Source: a virus
Strand: one strand, 5' to 3'
DNA: 64,000 bases
Virus record (IMG/VR): IMGVR_UViG_3300042923_000569
Coordinates: 293,874-357,873 of that record
Part shown: in pieces, positions 29,120 to 37,383 of the stretch
Layout of the letters: every line of letters starts with the position of its first letter
Position numbering within the stretch: the stretch's first letter is position 1
Translations under genes and position numbers: made by a program
The notes under the pieces: generated by a model
What the model saw: only the letters and a program-made list of their open reading frames with translations
The model's database searches: none
What the model was told of the DNA's origin: nothing

Positions 29120-29149
29120 ATTATACCACAAAAACTTTTTTCGTTTCAT
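29120..29149 (-). promoter_or_regulatory. Extended -10 promoter
   Basis: ATGAAA (29149-29144), 18-base spacer ending TGG, TATAAT (29125-29120). Drives the 28500 gene and perhaps tRNA-Thr. Confidence 0.75.
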
Positions 29150-29158
29150 TTTTCTCAA

Positions 29159-29186
29159 TTAAAATTGGGTGATTTTATTCACCCAA
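29159..29186 (-). terminator. Intrinsic terminator
   Basis: TTGGGTGA-ATAAAA-TCACCCAA stem, then TTTTAATTGAGA. Stop of the 29194 gene lies 8 bases upstream. Confidence 0.75.
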
Positions 29187-29193
29187 GTACTAC

Positions 29194-29742
29194 TTATTGT
29201 GCAGCTTCAAGTTCATCAAAGAATTTGTTACTAATTTCGATAAGTTCATTGTACCAGAATACACCACTGTCATTCTGAGTAATAGGTAGATCAAATACTG
29301 CTGCATATAGCAATTCAGATTTGGTAATATCACAACGTGACCAAGTACCAATACCGTAGCCAGTTAGAATACTGAAATTACCATGAGATTCGTCAGCTAG
29401 TTTTTCACACAAATAAACAGTATTAATTTCATCATCTTGGAATGAACGTAGTTTAATGTTAGTACTGTTAATATAAGACATTAGGTTATAATTAGCATCA
29501 GTAGTTACTACAAAACGCTCAGCACCACCATCTTTGATGACTTTCAAATCAAGAGTACAATCAAGTGCATGTACAACTTGTTCTAACAGATAAAGTTCAT
29601 ATCCATGATATACATTAGATTCACCGTTATCATCAAAAACACGAATTGATATACCACCTTCTTCAATTACAGTTTGGAAGCTTTCATACGCTGCTAGATG
29701 ATTTTCAATACGATGAATAATATCTTGTACTTCTTTTAACAT
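29194..29742 (-). CDS. Hypothetical protein
   Basis: 182 residues, alpha/beta (MLKEVQDIIHRIENHLAAYE, GGISIRVFDDNGESNVYHGY). One-base overlap with the nucleotidase gene. Unknown. Confidence 0.65.
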   Translation of the reverse strand: MLKEVQDIIHRIENHLAAYESFQTVIEEGGISIRVFDDNGESNVYHGYELYLLEQVVHALDCTLDLKVIKDGGAERFVVTTDANYNLMSYINSTNIKLRSFQDDEINTVYLCEKLADESHGNFSILTGYGIGTWSRCDITKSELLYAAVFDLPITQNDSGVFWYNELIEISNKFFDELEAAQ

Positions 29743-30599
29743 TAGTTTAGTCCTTTAATATAATTTAGTACTTCAATCCATGATGGAAACTGTTCAGTAC
29801 CAAAATGGATAAAGCATCCTTCAAATGATTCACAATTTGCTTTGTGTTTACGATCATCAATTAGAATATCACCACGCAAGCAACCTTTATCTGAAGTAAT
29901 AATTACTTTAGAAAGTAACTCTGGAAGATGCTCAGAAAGCCAGTGTTTCTTCTCTGAGTCAGCAAGTAAATTGTGAGTTGGAGTTTTAGTTGCAATCCAA
30001 ACATCATGACCCATATTTATAAGCTCACGAACTGCTTCAATTGCCCCTTCAATCGGATCAAGACGAATGTATGTACCTGGCATCATCTTGACTTCTTTTG
30101 GGTTACGCCCTTTAAGGTTTTTTTCAAAATCAGCAATAACACCGTCCATATCAACATAGATACGTAGTGGTTTAAATTCTGCCGGTTCGTGATATACACG
30201 TTGTGCATGTGGATATTCATGACCGTTAGCACAAACTGTTGGGCCTTCTGGATTACGTGCACAGCTAACACCTTCAGCATTGCAAACTGGACAGTACCCT
30301 AATACGTTTTTCATCATAATTTTTATCATTTCCGATTTTGTGAATAAGCCAACAAACCAAGAATCTTCGTCTTCTTCTGTTTTTCTCATGTACAAATAAA
30401 TCTTAGTAGCTAGTTCAAGCCAAGAATCTATTTTGTTTCGAATACTGTAAGTAGATCTTAGTACTGCTAAATTTTCGCGATGGCTTTTATCTTCGAAGGT
30501 ATAATCTTTAAGATATTGATCAATTTCTTCTAATTTATTTTCACTTATCATCGCCATAATATGTTCTATCATTTGACGTGCTTTCTGACGATCATTCAT
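29742..30599 (-). CDS. Zinc-ribbon / 5'(3')-deoxyribonucleotidase-like HAD fusion
   Basis: 285 residues from ATG 30599. An N-terminal helical domain (about 1-110) leads to a zinc ribbon CPVCNAEGVSCARN...CANGH (about 112-138). A HAD domain follows: YVDMDGVIADF (nucleophile D, about 160), MGHDVWIATKTP (motif II, about 208), and ILIDDRKHK (motif IV, about 255). The DMDG form is that of the 5'(3')-deoxyribonucleotidases, which dephosphorylate dNMPs. The zinc ribbon and helical front are unusual and may target it to a nucleic acid or complex. Confidence 0.7.
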   Translation of the reverse strand: MNDRQKARQMIEHIMAMISENKLEEIDQYLKDYTFEDKSHRENLAVLRSTYSIRNKIDSWLELATKIYLYMRKTEEDEDSWFVGLFTKSEMIKIMMKNVLGYCPVCNAEGVSCARNPEGPTVCANGHEYPHAQRVYHEPAEFKPLRIYVDMDGVIADFEKNLKGRNPKEVKMMPGTYIRLDPIEGAIEAVRELINMGHDVWIATKTPTHNLLADSEKKHWLSEHLPELLSKVIITSDKGCLRGDILIDDRKHKANCESFEGCFIHFGTEQFPSWIEVLNYIKGLN

Positions 30600-30927
30600 T
30601 ACTTTCATCCTCTGGTGGGCGAGGATTAAACATAGGTGGGATAGTACCGCGAGGTTTTACGCCTTTGTGAATATCACTTCTAATCCAGTCATGCAGTCGA
30701 ACTTCTTTGCTGAACTCACCGTATTGGTATTCGTTAAGCTGTACTAATTTAGATTCAGGATAAATGAAAACATATCCCCGATCCCAATCAGTACCTTTAT
30801 AGGCACCAGTTACTGGTGTACTTGGTCGTGGACCCATCGTTAAAAAAGTTTTATTCGCCGGAATAACAACTTCCATATCAAGATCGTATCTTAGAAGTTG
30901 TTCTATTAATTCTTGTACTGTCATCAT
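30592..30927 (-). CDS. Hypothetical protein
   Basis: 111 residues from ATG 30927 (MMTVQELIEQLLRYDLDMEV), a start typical of phage proteins of the form TVQELIEXL. The C terminus is Pro-rich (PRGTIPPMFNPRPPED). Overlaps the next gene by 8 bases. Unknown. Confidence 0.65.
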   Translation of the reverse strand: MMTVQELIEQLLRYDLDMEVVIPANKTFLTMGPRPSTPVTGAYKGTDWDRGYVFIYPESKLVQLNEYQYGEFSKEVRLHDWIRSDIHKGVKPRGTIPPMFNPRPPEDESNE

Positions 30928-30928
30928 T

Positions 30929-31210
30929 TCACCATTGGTTTTCACATTCAATAAAACCCAAGGATTCGATGAATTGTGTCAGTATACTAATAATACTAGA
31001 AAGTTTTTCTGCATCTTCGGGTCTTACTTTAATATAAAAATCATTATTGTTTAATTGTAAATCTATACAACTTTCAATACGGATATTAAATTGTTTAAGA
31101 TAATTGCAGAATTCTGTATATCTTGATGTAGATTCTAATTTGTCTGCATATTCAATTGAGCTAATACGTACATCAATTAGTTTAATTTCATGAAATCCAA
31201 ATGTACTCAT
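30929..31210 (-). CDS. Hypothetical protein
   Basis: 93 residues from ATG 31210 after GGAG; an apparent TTG upstream overlaps that site. Helical (FCNYLKQFNIRIESCIDLQL) with an ACT-like alternation. Unknown. Confidence 0.65.
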   Translation of the reverse strand: MSTFGFHEIKLIDVRISSIEYADKLESTSRYTEFCNYLKQFNIRIESCIDLQLNNNDFYIKVRPEDAEKLSSIISILTQFIESLGFIECENQW

Positions 31211-31223
31211 GTAAATCTCCAAA

Positions 31224-31247
31224 TAAAAAAGACGCCTTAAGCGTCTT
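31224..31247 (-). terminator. Intrinsic terminator
   Basis: AAGACGC-TTAA-GCGTCTT stem followed by TTTTATTT, overlapping the stop at 31237. Confidence 0.85.
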
Positions 31248-31710
31248 CTTTTTCTAAAATTGTTTCATCCCAAATCAGTGCATGTTTAGACCAGAATTCA
31301 TTTGCTTCATGGGCTTCTTCATACTCAAGTTTCGGATCATGTACTTCTTTAGTTGCCAGGCCGCCGATATAAGCAGTCAGTAACGTATAACCATAGTTTT
31401 CACTGTTTGGAGTACGTTTCATAATAACAACTACAGTACTACAAGGTTCTGCCTGACGATTCATCACGAAGCGAGTAGGATATTTGCGACCCAAACGCTT
31501 AGCATAACGGAATTCATCATTGTTACGTACCTGTACGCAAGTAGTGTGTCCGATTACGTAGTCGAACTGCACGGCTAATTTAATAAATGCAGCATCATTA
31601 GTATCAATGCGACTCATGGCTTCTTCCAGATGTTCCATAACATTGGCATGTACCTTGAGATGATATTTGCTGTAGTAAACCCGGTGACCATCTTTAGTAA
31701 TTAATTTCAT
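31237..31710 (-). CDS. Hypothetical protein with a C-terminal toxin-like strand pattern
   Basis: 157 residues from ATG 31710. The second half (STVVVIMKRTP, then YGYTLLTAYIGG, and later FWSKHALIW) resembles the ends of several bacterial RNase-type toxin domains, but I cannot identify catalytic residues, so this is weak. The ATG sits 3 bases after a hairpin and T run whose 3' strand holds the only AGGG. Confidence 0.55.
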   Translation of the reverse strand: MKLITKDGHRVYYSKYHLKVHANVMEHLEEAMSRIDTNDAAFIKLAVQFDYVIGHTTCVQVRNNDEFRYAKRLGRKYPTRFVMNRQAEPCSTVVVIMKRTPNSENYGYTLLTAYIGGLATKEVHDPKLEYEEAHEANEFWSKHALIWDETILEKEDA

Positions 31711-31712
31711 AA

Positions 31713-31739
31713 GAAAAAGCCCTACTGTTTTCAATAGGG
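31713..31739 (-). promoter_or_regulatory. Terminator-like hairpin overlapping the leader of the 31237 gene
   Basis: AGCCCTA-TTGAAAACAG-TAGGGCT stem followed by TTTTTC, between a promoter start and the ATG at 31710. It could attenuate transcription or hide the ribosome site. Confidence 0.55.
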
Positions 31740-31741
31740 CT

Positions 31742-31770
31742 ATTTTACAGGCACGGTCATGGGAAGTCAA
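31742..31770 (-). promoter_or_regulatory. Promoter of the 31237 gene
   Basis: TTGACT (31770-31765), 17-base spacer, TAAAAT (31747-31742). Confidence 0.6.
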
Positions 31771-31781
31771 TATAAATTTGC

Positions 31782-31867
31782 AGGCACGGTAAGATTCGAA
31801 CTCACAATGGGGGTTTCCCCTCGCCGGATTTGGAATCCGGTGCATTCAGCCATTCTGCCACGTGCCT
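31782..31867 (-). tRNA. Type-II tRNA with CCA anticodon (Trp codon, Ser-like body)
   Basis: Acceptor AGGCACG/CGTGCCT, Ser-like D arm (TGGCAGAATGGCTGAATGC), anticodon arm CCGGA-TTCCAAA-TCCGG (CCA), long variable arm GAGGGG-AAA-CCCCC, T loop TTCGAAT, G73, no CCA end. CCA, A1:U72 and G73 are Trp identity features; the long variable arm is a Ser feature. Identity is ambiguous. Confidence 0.8.
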
Positions 31868-31917
31868 AAAAATCGAGAGAGGGGGAAGTACTATTCAGTA
31901 CTAACAAGACCTCTCTC
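31868..31917 (-). terminator. Terminator of the AAA+ gene with inner AGTACT hairpin
   Basis: AGAGAGAGG..CCTCTCTC outer stem enclosing AGTACT-GAAT-AGTACT, followed by GATTTTT. Confidence 0.7.
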
Positions 31918-31925
31918 TGTGTTAC

Positions 31926-33155
31926 TTATTTACCGTCAAACATGGTTTCGATAACGTCTGGTGTTTCAGTTTTAACAAACTTAGCACGTAGGTTATACTC
32001 ACCAAAAGCACGAGTAATAGTGATACTTGAGTTAGTAACCAATGTATCGGCTTTATCAAACTCAAGATTGAAGAAGTACTCCAATTGCTTAACAGCAACT
32101 ACTTCGTCTTCATCGTCGTCTTCTGCATCATCTGCTTTAGAAGAAGATGGAGAAACCGTTGGTGTGTCTTCTTCGTCGTACCAATCAGTGTCATGCAAGC
32201 GAGCACCTAGTGCTGCTAGCTCATTTAGACGAGTACCTTCATCAGCATAGACATATGCACGAAGTTGTTCGTACTTAGCCATGAATGAGAAAGTGGTGAA
32301 GTTATTGGTATATTCTTCATCGAACTTGAATGGAATACCATTCACTGTTAGTTCAGATAGAACGAATGCGTTACCTTCACGTGCTTCAACTTCTACGTTT
32401 AGTTCTTTAAACGTTTCAGTAAACGTCTGAGTTGGGTAACGGTTAAGTTCCTCAATCAAACACTGAATAATGTCAAAGCTGATTGTCTCAGCAACATCCC
32501 AAAGAGTTTCGAACTGTGGAATATAGCTCTTATTAACTAGCTTATCGTTTAGAAGATCTAGCATAATTTCTTTAGCTAGTTTCTTGTATTCGAAATGATA
32601 AAAAATACGGCTCGGACGGTTGCGTAGGAATTCTGAAACACCACGACTGTTAGAGGTTAGGATGTACAATTTGTTGTACGAACCAGTACCATCAAGTAGA
32701 GTTAGAATTGATTCCTGATGCTCACGTTCGTTATAAACCTTTTCGAACTCATCAAATAGAATTAGTGCTTTATCTTCAATTGCTTTGATGAAGTTAATGA
32801 AACCACCAGAAGTATAGCAGTTCTGAATGATGATGGTAGGGATACCAAGTTTCATTAGTTCTAGACTTACGTCTTTAGCCAGTTGAGTTTTACCCGCACC
32901 TTTAGTACCGCTTAGTAGTACGCCAGTGTTTTTACCTTCACGTTTTAGGAAAGTATTAATTACTTTCTGGTTACGTGAAGTCATTTCACCATACACCTTA
33001 TCGGGACGGGTGAATACTGGAGAAGATAGTAGGTAGAATTCACCAGTTTGTGGATTCTGTTCTACTGTGTAAGCTCCAGGTGGAATCTTATCAATTTTGT
33101 TACCGAATTCGTGAGCAATTGAGATAACTTCGCCGCTTTGATTATATTGAGACAT
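31926..33155 (-). CDS. AAA+ ATPase
   Basis: 409 residues. Walker A LSGTKGAGKTQLAK near 80-93, Walker B ALILFDEFEKVY near 130-141, sensor-1 LYILTSNS near 160-167 and an Arg-containing RNRPSRIFYHFEY that looks like an arginine finger. The C-terminal third is acidic (AEDDDEDEVV) then beta-rich. Likely a remodelling or clamp-type ATPase. A separate transcription unit followed by a terminator. Confidence 0.8.
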   Translation of the reverse strand: MSQYNQSGEVISIAHEFGNKIDKIPPGAYTVEQNPQTGEFYLLSSPVFTRPDKVYGEMTSRNQKVINTFLKREGKNTGVLLSGTKGAGKTQLAKDVSLELMKLGIPTIIIQNCYTSGGFINFIKAIEDKALILFDEFEKVYNEREHQESILTLLDGTGSYNKLYILTSNSRGVSEFLRNRPSRIFYHFEYKKLAKEIMLDLLNDKLVNKSYIPQFETLWDVAETISFDIIQCLIEELNRYPTQTFTETFKELNVEVEAREGNAFVLSELTVNGIPFKFDEEYTNNFTTFSFMAKYEQLRAYVYADEGTRLNELAALGARLHDTDWYDEEDTPTVSPSSSKADDAEDDDEDEVVAVKQLEYFFNLEFDKADTLVTNSSITITRAFGEYNLRAKFVKTETPDVIETMFDGK

Positions 33156-33223
33156 TACAATTCCTAAATTAGTTATTTTTAAGTTTGACTAACAAGTACC
33201 CAACGGCGTGAGTACTTAATTTT

Positions 33224-34498
33224 TTATTTGTTTAAAATACGTAGTTCAACAGCTTTGTTAAAGAAAATATCATAAATGTCTAGTGGATCTTCACGCCATG
33301 ACCATTCACCCGGTTGAATGACAATCATTTCTGAATCACCCATTTTATCTAGTAGAGGCTGTAAATGTGTATCAGCTTCATCTTCATACCATTCCTGATA
33401 ACGAACTTTTATTTCAGAAAGAGTTACTTCCTGCCAGATTTCTTTATGCATCTTGGTAATAATATTTTCATCATCACCCCAAGGTGAAGGAATCATTGAA
33501 ATAGCATCTGCCATTTCATGTAAGAACTGTGCATGAGCTGGTAAATCATGTTCTTGTCCAGAGGTCATAATAGGACGGTACATTAAGTTGTAAGTATACA
33601 TTCCAATATTAAAGAAACGTACTTCACAAACTGGACGTATAATACTTTCAAGTTCTTCTTGAGAAAGTGAAATGCTATGTACTTCAATATCTTCGAATTC
33701 TTCTGGACTTTCCAATTTCTTTTGTTCGCGGGCAAAACGTGCCATGTACTTAATTGGATCGCGGCGGTTTGCAATATATTCATAACGATATGAATCACTA
33801 TCGTACAAACCTGATACTTTTTGTTCTGCGTTAACTTCAGCCAAACTTTCTACTATCGCAAGAATCGTTTCAGTATCTTCGCTACCAAGCTTGTCTTTAT
33901 AACGATCAAGAAGTTTTTCATATTCAAGTTTAAAACATTGTTCATAAGTCATCGCTGATTGAGCAGCAATTTCTTTAGCAATTTCATCTTCAAGAGTGAA
34001 GGTAGTGTAAATTGAATTACGGTTGTCATCAAATTCATGATTCTCATAACTCTTAGCTTGTACAACGTTAAAAATACTTTCGTGTACTGCCATTGTTGCA
34101 ATATAACCTTTTTCGCTACCATACTTCCTGACAAAGAAGCGTCCACTGTGTGTCATATTCTGAATAGTTTCAAAGTCTAAATCTTCGACCTTGATACTCA
34201 TGTGATCATGATATTCATTATATTTTACACCAGGTTCTGGAATATTCTCTAAGTATTCTTCTTTTAGTAAAGAAAGAATATACTTAGCCTCAATAGAATC
34301 TTCGTCGAACTCGTAATTATTATAATCAGCATAAGTAGCTTTTAATGCAATACCACCAACGATTTGAAAATTATCATGAGGGTAACATTCGAAGCCGTTA
34401 TGATCTGATGAATTAGATTTCAGAAAGAACAAACGTACTGCATCACCCTCACGAATAGGAGTATGACTAATTGCACAAGTAGTGTTAAAAGAACCCAT
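33224..34498 (-). CDS. Large hypothetical phage protein
   Basis: 424 residues opening MGSFNTTCAISHTPIREGD, a pattern I associate with conserved phage proteins of unknown function. The N-terminal 60 residues may bind a metal (Cys/His). The rest is acidic, helical and ends EDPLDIYDIFFNKAVELRI. It overlaps the ATP-grasp gene upstream by one base, so the two are co-expressed. Confidence 0.65.
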   Translation of the reverse strand: MGSFNTTCAISHTPIREGDAVRLFFLKSNSSDHNGFECYPHDNFQIVGGIALKATYADYNNYEFDEDSIEAKYILSLLKEEYLENIPEPGVKYNEYHDHMSIKVEDLDFETIQNMTHSGRFFVRKYGSEKGYIATMAVHESIFNVVQAKSYENHEFDDNRNSIYTTFTLEDEIAKEIAAQSAMTYEQCFKLEYEKLLDRYKDKLGSEDTETILAIVESLAEVNAEQKVSGLYDSDSYRYEYIANRRDPIKYMARFAREQKKLESPEEFEDIEVHSISLSQEELESIIRPVCEVRFFNIGMYTYNLMYRPIMTSGQEHDLPAHAQFLHEMADAISMIPSPWGDDENIITKMHKEIWQEVTLSEIKVRYQEWYEDEADTHLQPLLDKMGDSEMIVIQPGEWSWREDPLDIYDIFFNKAVELRILNK

Positions 34499-35322
34499 TA
34501 AATTTTGCCTTTGTAATATTCTTGTATCGTACTAAAAAGTTTTAAGGTATCCATGTGATATAAACCAGAACCGTTCCAGCAATTGTATTCAACAATCTTG
34601 ATGCCGTGTGGAGTTTCAGCTAAATCCATAGTGTAAATGTCTGCTGGTTCATATAAAGGTGCATACTCATCCGCAGCGTCTAAAACAGATTGTGGTATTA
34701 CAGAACTATAAACAGTACTGTTATTCCGGCGATATTGAGAACCAGATATTACTTCACGATTTAAACAGATGAAACGATATTCAGCTTCAATTTCAAGTAC
34801 TTCGTGCACTAAAGCAGTTTCTTCAGCATAGCCGCTACGATGGTAGTTGCTTTCTACGAAATTCTTCAGTACTTCTCCAGGTTCCATGATACCAGCAGTG
34901 AATGCTTTTAGATCAGAACTTGGTTTAACAAATTTGGGTACACCAAATGATGCAAATAAATCTTTATCATCATTCAGATTCAAAATTTCAGGATTACTAT
35001 TAAGTAATGGTAAATCCAACTTGGAATAATAAGCTTGGTCGAATTTCTCTTGATTATACGAGATACCCAACCGAAGTTTAGCGATCAAATCGTCGCTTAG
35101 ATTTTCAGGGTGACCACTGTCAAGCATCTGAACAATCTTAGTACCACCCCTGACAATGAAAGTATCCGATGGGTCTAATTCATCAATACCAGTAATTGTA
35201 CTGGTAAATGGAATTACACCAAATGTTACTAAATCATACCCTAATGTTTTGAGAGGGATAATTTCATTTTCAATTGCAGAATACATACGGGCTGTATCTT
35301 GTACTAACCATTTAATTGTCAT
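34498..35322 (-). CDS. ATP-grasp enzyme, R2K-type, copy 2
   Basis: 274 residues. KFVKPSSDLKAFTAG (about 130-144), EAEYRFICLNREVISGSQY (about 188-206) and the C-terminal IYTMDLAETPHGIKIVEYNC with E and N ligands match copy 1 at 26394. It probably forms an amide or similar bond on an unknown substrate. The gene upstream overlaps by 4 bases. Confidence 0.7.
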   Translation of the reverse strand: MTIKWLVQDTARMYSAIENEIIPLKTLGYDLVTFGVIPFTSTITGIDELDPSDTFIVRGGTKIVQMLDSGHPENLSDDLIAKLRLGISYNQEKFDQAYYSKLDLPLLNSNPEILNLNDDKDLFASFGVPKFVKPSSDLKAFTAGIMEPGEVLKNFVESNYHRSGYAEETALVHEVLEIEAEYRFICLNREVISGSQYRRNNSTVYSSVIPQSVLDAADEYAPLYEPADIYTMDLAETPHGIKIVEYNCWNGSGLYHMDTLKLFSTIQEYYKGKI

Positions 35323-35783
35323 TCTTCTACCAAGATGGTACGTAAAATATCAACGATTGCCATTAAGCCTAATGCAACGTCATCGCACTGCATGAAAATA
35401 TTATAACTTTCATGTTCAGTATATTCGTCGTCTAACCAGATTGTCCCTTTTACCGAAATACCAAACCACATATCCATATCAATGCCACATACAGAGCCAT
35501 CAAAGCCGTGTGTAATTTCAGCACATAGCTGACTAACTAATGATGCATGGATTTCTGGATTAAAATCTGGAATATAACTATTTAAACGATCTGTCCAGTA
35601 CTTTTTATCTTCAGGGGAACAAGTACACGCAAAATATGAATAATAATGATTAACTACATCAATATCTGGACTATTCCATTCGCGGCCACGCTCTTTTGCG
35701 ACACGCTGTTCATATGTTACGGATTTATCAATTTCAACATCTTCAGCACGAAGAAGAAAAGGTTCAGCTTTTACTAATTTCAT
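35319..35783 (-). CDS. Hypothetical protein
   Basis: 154 residues from ATG 35783 (MKLVKAEPFLLRAEDVEIDK); the longer frame runs into tRNA-Ser. Contains YSYFACTCSPEDKKYW and ends in a hydrophobic helix (VALGLMAIVDILRTILVEE). Unknown. Confidence 0.65.
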   Translation of the reverse strand: MKLVKAEPFLLRAEDVEIDKSVTYEQRVAKERGREWNSPDIDVVNHYYSYFACTCSPEDKKYWTDRLNSYIPDFNPEIHASLVSQLCAEITHGFDGSVCGIDMDMWFGISVKGTIWLDDEYTEHESYNIFMQCDDVALGLMAIVDILRTILVEE

Positions 35784-35813
35784 TTTTATTCTCTTTATCT
35801 GGAGGTAGATGTG

Positions 35814-35894
35814 GGATTCGAACCCACGAGCCGCTTTTAAGGGCGACTGCCTTCTTAGCAGGAAGGTGGTTTCATCCGTCTCACCCAATCTACC
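35814..35894 (-). tRNA. tRNA-Ser (GCT)
   Basis: Acceptor GGTAGAT/ATCTACC, Ser D arm, anticodon arm CCTTC-CTGCTAA-GAAGG (GCT), long variable arm, T arm GTGGG-TTCGAAT-CCCAC. CCA is not encoded (TCC follows). Confidence 0.9.
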
Positions 35895-35904
35895 TTACAC
35901 TCAT

Positions 35905-35934
35905 ATTATACCAGATAATTTTTTGCCGTTTCAT
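35905..35934 (-). promoter_or_regulatory. Extended -10 promoter of tRNA-Ser
   Basis: ATGAAA (35934-35929), 18-base spacer ending TGG, TATAAT (35910-35905). It is embedded in the 3' end of the upstream gene. Confidence 0.75.
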
Positions 35935-36346
35935 CTTTTTTGAACATATCTACCAGTTCATCATAGATGCGTTTAAGGTCAATTAAATTTTCACGCGTGA
36001 TTCGTGCTATAACAAGATCTTCATCTGGAATATCTTCAATTGTTGGATATTCAACCAGCCCACTATCCGGCTCCATAAATTTGTTCATGTCAAATAATGA
36101 AACCCGACCACCATCTTCGCTGTCAAATATCACATGCACAAGATCGTTATTCCACATATCAAAGAACATAATATGCTCATTGTATTGACATAGACTTACT
36201 GATGCGGTGATATTTTTAGTAAGTGAAACAGTACTGTTGAATACCTTGTAAGGTTCATGCACTACTGATGGATAGAAATAGATGCTTTCAAACGAGCGTT
36301 CAATAGCAGCAATATTGTATCCTGATAATAAATCGTAAAGGTTCAT
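35906..36346 (-). CDS. Hypothetical protein
   Basis: 146 residues (MNLYDLLSGYNIAAIERSFE), beta-rich middle and a helical end (TRENLIDLKRIYDELVDMFK). Distantly similar in plan to its two upstream neighbours. Overlaps by 4 bases. Confidence 0.65.
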   Translation of the reverse strand: MNLYDLLSGYNIAAIERSFESIYFYPSVVHEPYKVFNSTVSLTKNITASVSLCQYNEHIMFFDMWNNDLVHVIFDSEDGGRVSLFDMNKFMEPDSGLVEYPTIEDIPDEDLVIARITRENLIDLKRIYDELVDMFKKDETAKNYLV

Positions 36347-36657
36347 CCCAAGCTCCTGTAGTAATCGAGTACTGTTTGTATATCTTCTTTGGTAATACCG
36401 AAAACATCATTTGCATCAGAATCTAAAAATGTATTATAATCTATCATAAACACATTAGTACGATTGATTGGGATTCCATGATGTGGATACATTAATTGCA
36501 TTGAGTACTCAACTGAGTCCAATTTCATCATTTCAGGTGTAACCTGAATTTCATGATCAGTACTGCTTATTGTGAGAATCTGGTTAATTCCATCGTATCG
36601 CTCATAGCGATTATAACTTTCATTATTAAAAAGTGATTCAAAAATTGGACTTAGCAT
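36343..36657 (-). CDS. Hypothetical protein
   Basis: 104 residues from ATG 36657 (MLSPIFESLFNNESYNRYER), next to the upstream stop. Ends in a short acidic helix (TKEDIQTVLDYYRSL) like the FFQQ-tail family. Unknown. Confidence 0.6.
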   Translation of the reverse strand: MLSPIFESLFNNESYNRYERYDGINQILTISSTDHEIQVTPEMMKLDSVEYSMQLMYPHHGIPINRTNVFMIDYNTFLDSDANDVFGITKEDIQTVLDYYRSLG

Positions 36658-36658
36658 A

Positions 36659-37042
36659 TTACTCTCCCGCGTATCTTCTATAAAATAATGTTTTGACCAA
36701 CTCAATATCTTCGTATAACAAAGAACCAAAGTTCCGAGTCGTACTTAGCTGGAAAAACCATTCTTCAGATACATTTTCGGGTATGCTGTCGTAATCAACA
36801 GTATAATCTAATGCTGAAACTGTCAAGGATTTTCCGTTAAATGTTAAACAAAAATCTTCAGTACTATACGTTAAAAACTTTCTACCAAGATCGCGGTCGC
36901 TTCCACATATTACATATCCCGGTGCATCACGTCCTAATGTTTTTACATTATATTTTAATATACTGTTCAACATGACTACAAGTACGTGCTCCTGCACGTA
37001 CTCAAGGTCATCGAACAGAATATCCTGAATTTCAGTACTCAT
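36659..37042 (-). CDS. Hypothetical protein of the 'FFQQ-tail' family
   Basis: 127 residues. The tail EEWFFQLSTTRNFGSLLYEDI aligns with those at 25755 and 26096. The body has a beta hairpin around a Cys (GYVICGSDRDLGRKF). Unknown. Confidence 0.6.
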   Translation of the reverse strand: MSTEIQDILFDDLEYVQEHVLVVMLNSILKYNVKTLGRDAPGYVICGSDRDLGRKFLTYSTEDFCLTFNGKSLTVSALDYTVDYDSIPENVSEEWFFQLSTTRNFGSLLYEDIELVKTLFYRRYAGE

Positions 37043-37383
37043 AGTACCTCGTAGTCAGTCCAATTACGCTGTTCTTTTGAAGCAGCTTTTTGTGCATCGG
37101 TACGGTTATCTTCAAGACGTGAAACTACATCTTTTAGTACTGCTACATCGATAATACTATCCATATAATGCATATGGTCGGTATAACCGAAAGCGTATTT
37201 CAGACCAATCCATGCACGTTTATACCAGGGATTACGGATCTCCATTGAGAGATTGATGCTGCAATGACCGATTTCGGAATCATCGCTTGCATCACCTGTA
37301 TTCCACTGATGGATGTGTACTGCGTGTTCACGTGCGTCACCGCACTCACAACGAATAATATAACCTTTACTTTTAATTTCCAT
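37039..37383 (-). CDS. Hypothetical protein with N-terminal Cys/His cluster
   Basis: 114 residues (MEIKSKGYIIRCECGDAREH) followed by VHIHQW and IGHCSI, which could form a zinc site. C-terminal basic helix. Overlaps both neighbours. Confidence 0.65.
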   Translation of the reverse strand: MEIKSKGYIIRCECGDAREHAVHIHQWNTGDASDDSEIGHCSINLSMEIRNPWYKRAWIGLKYAFGYTDHMHYMDSIIDVAVLKDVVSRLEDNRTDAQKAASKEQRNWTDYEVL

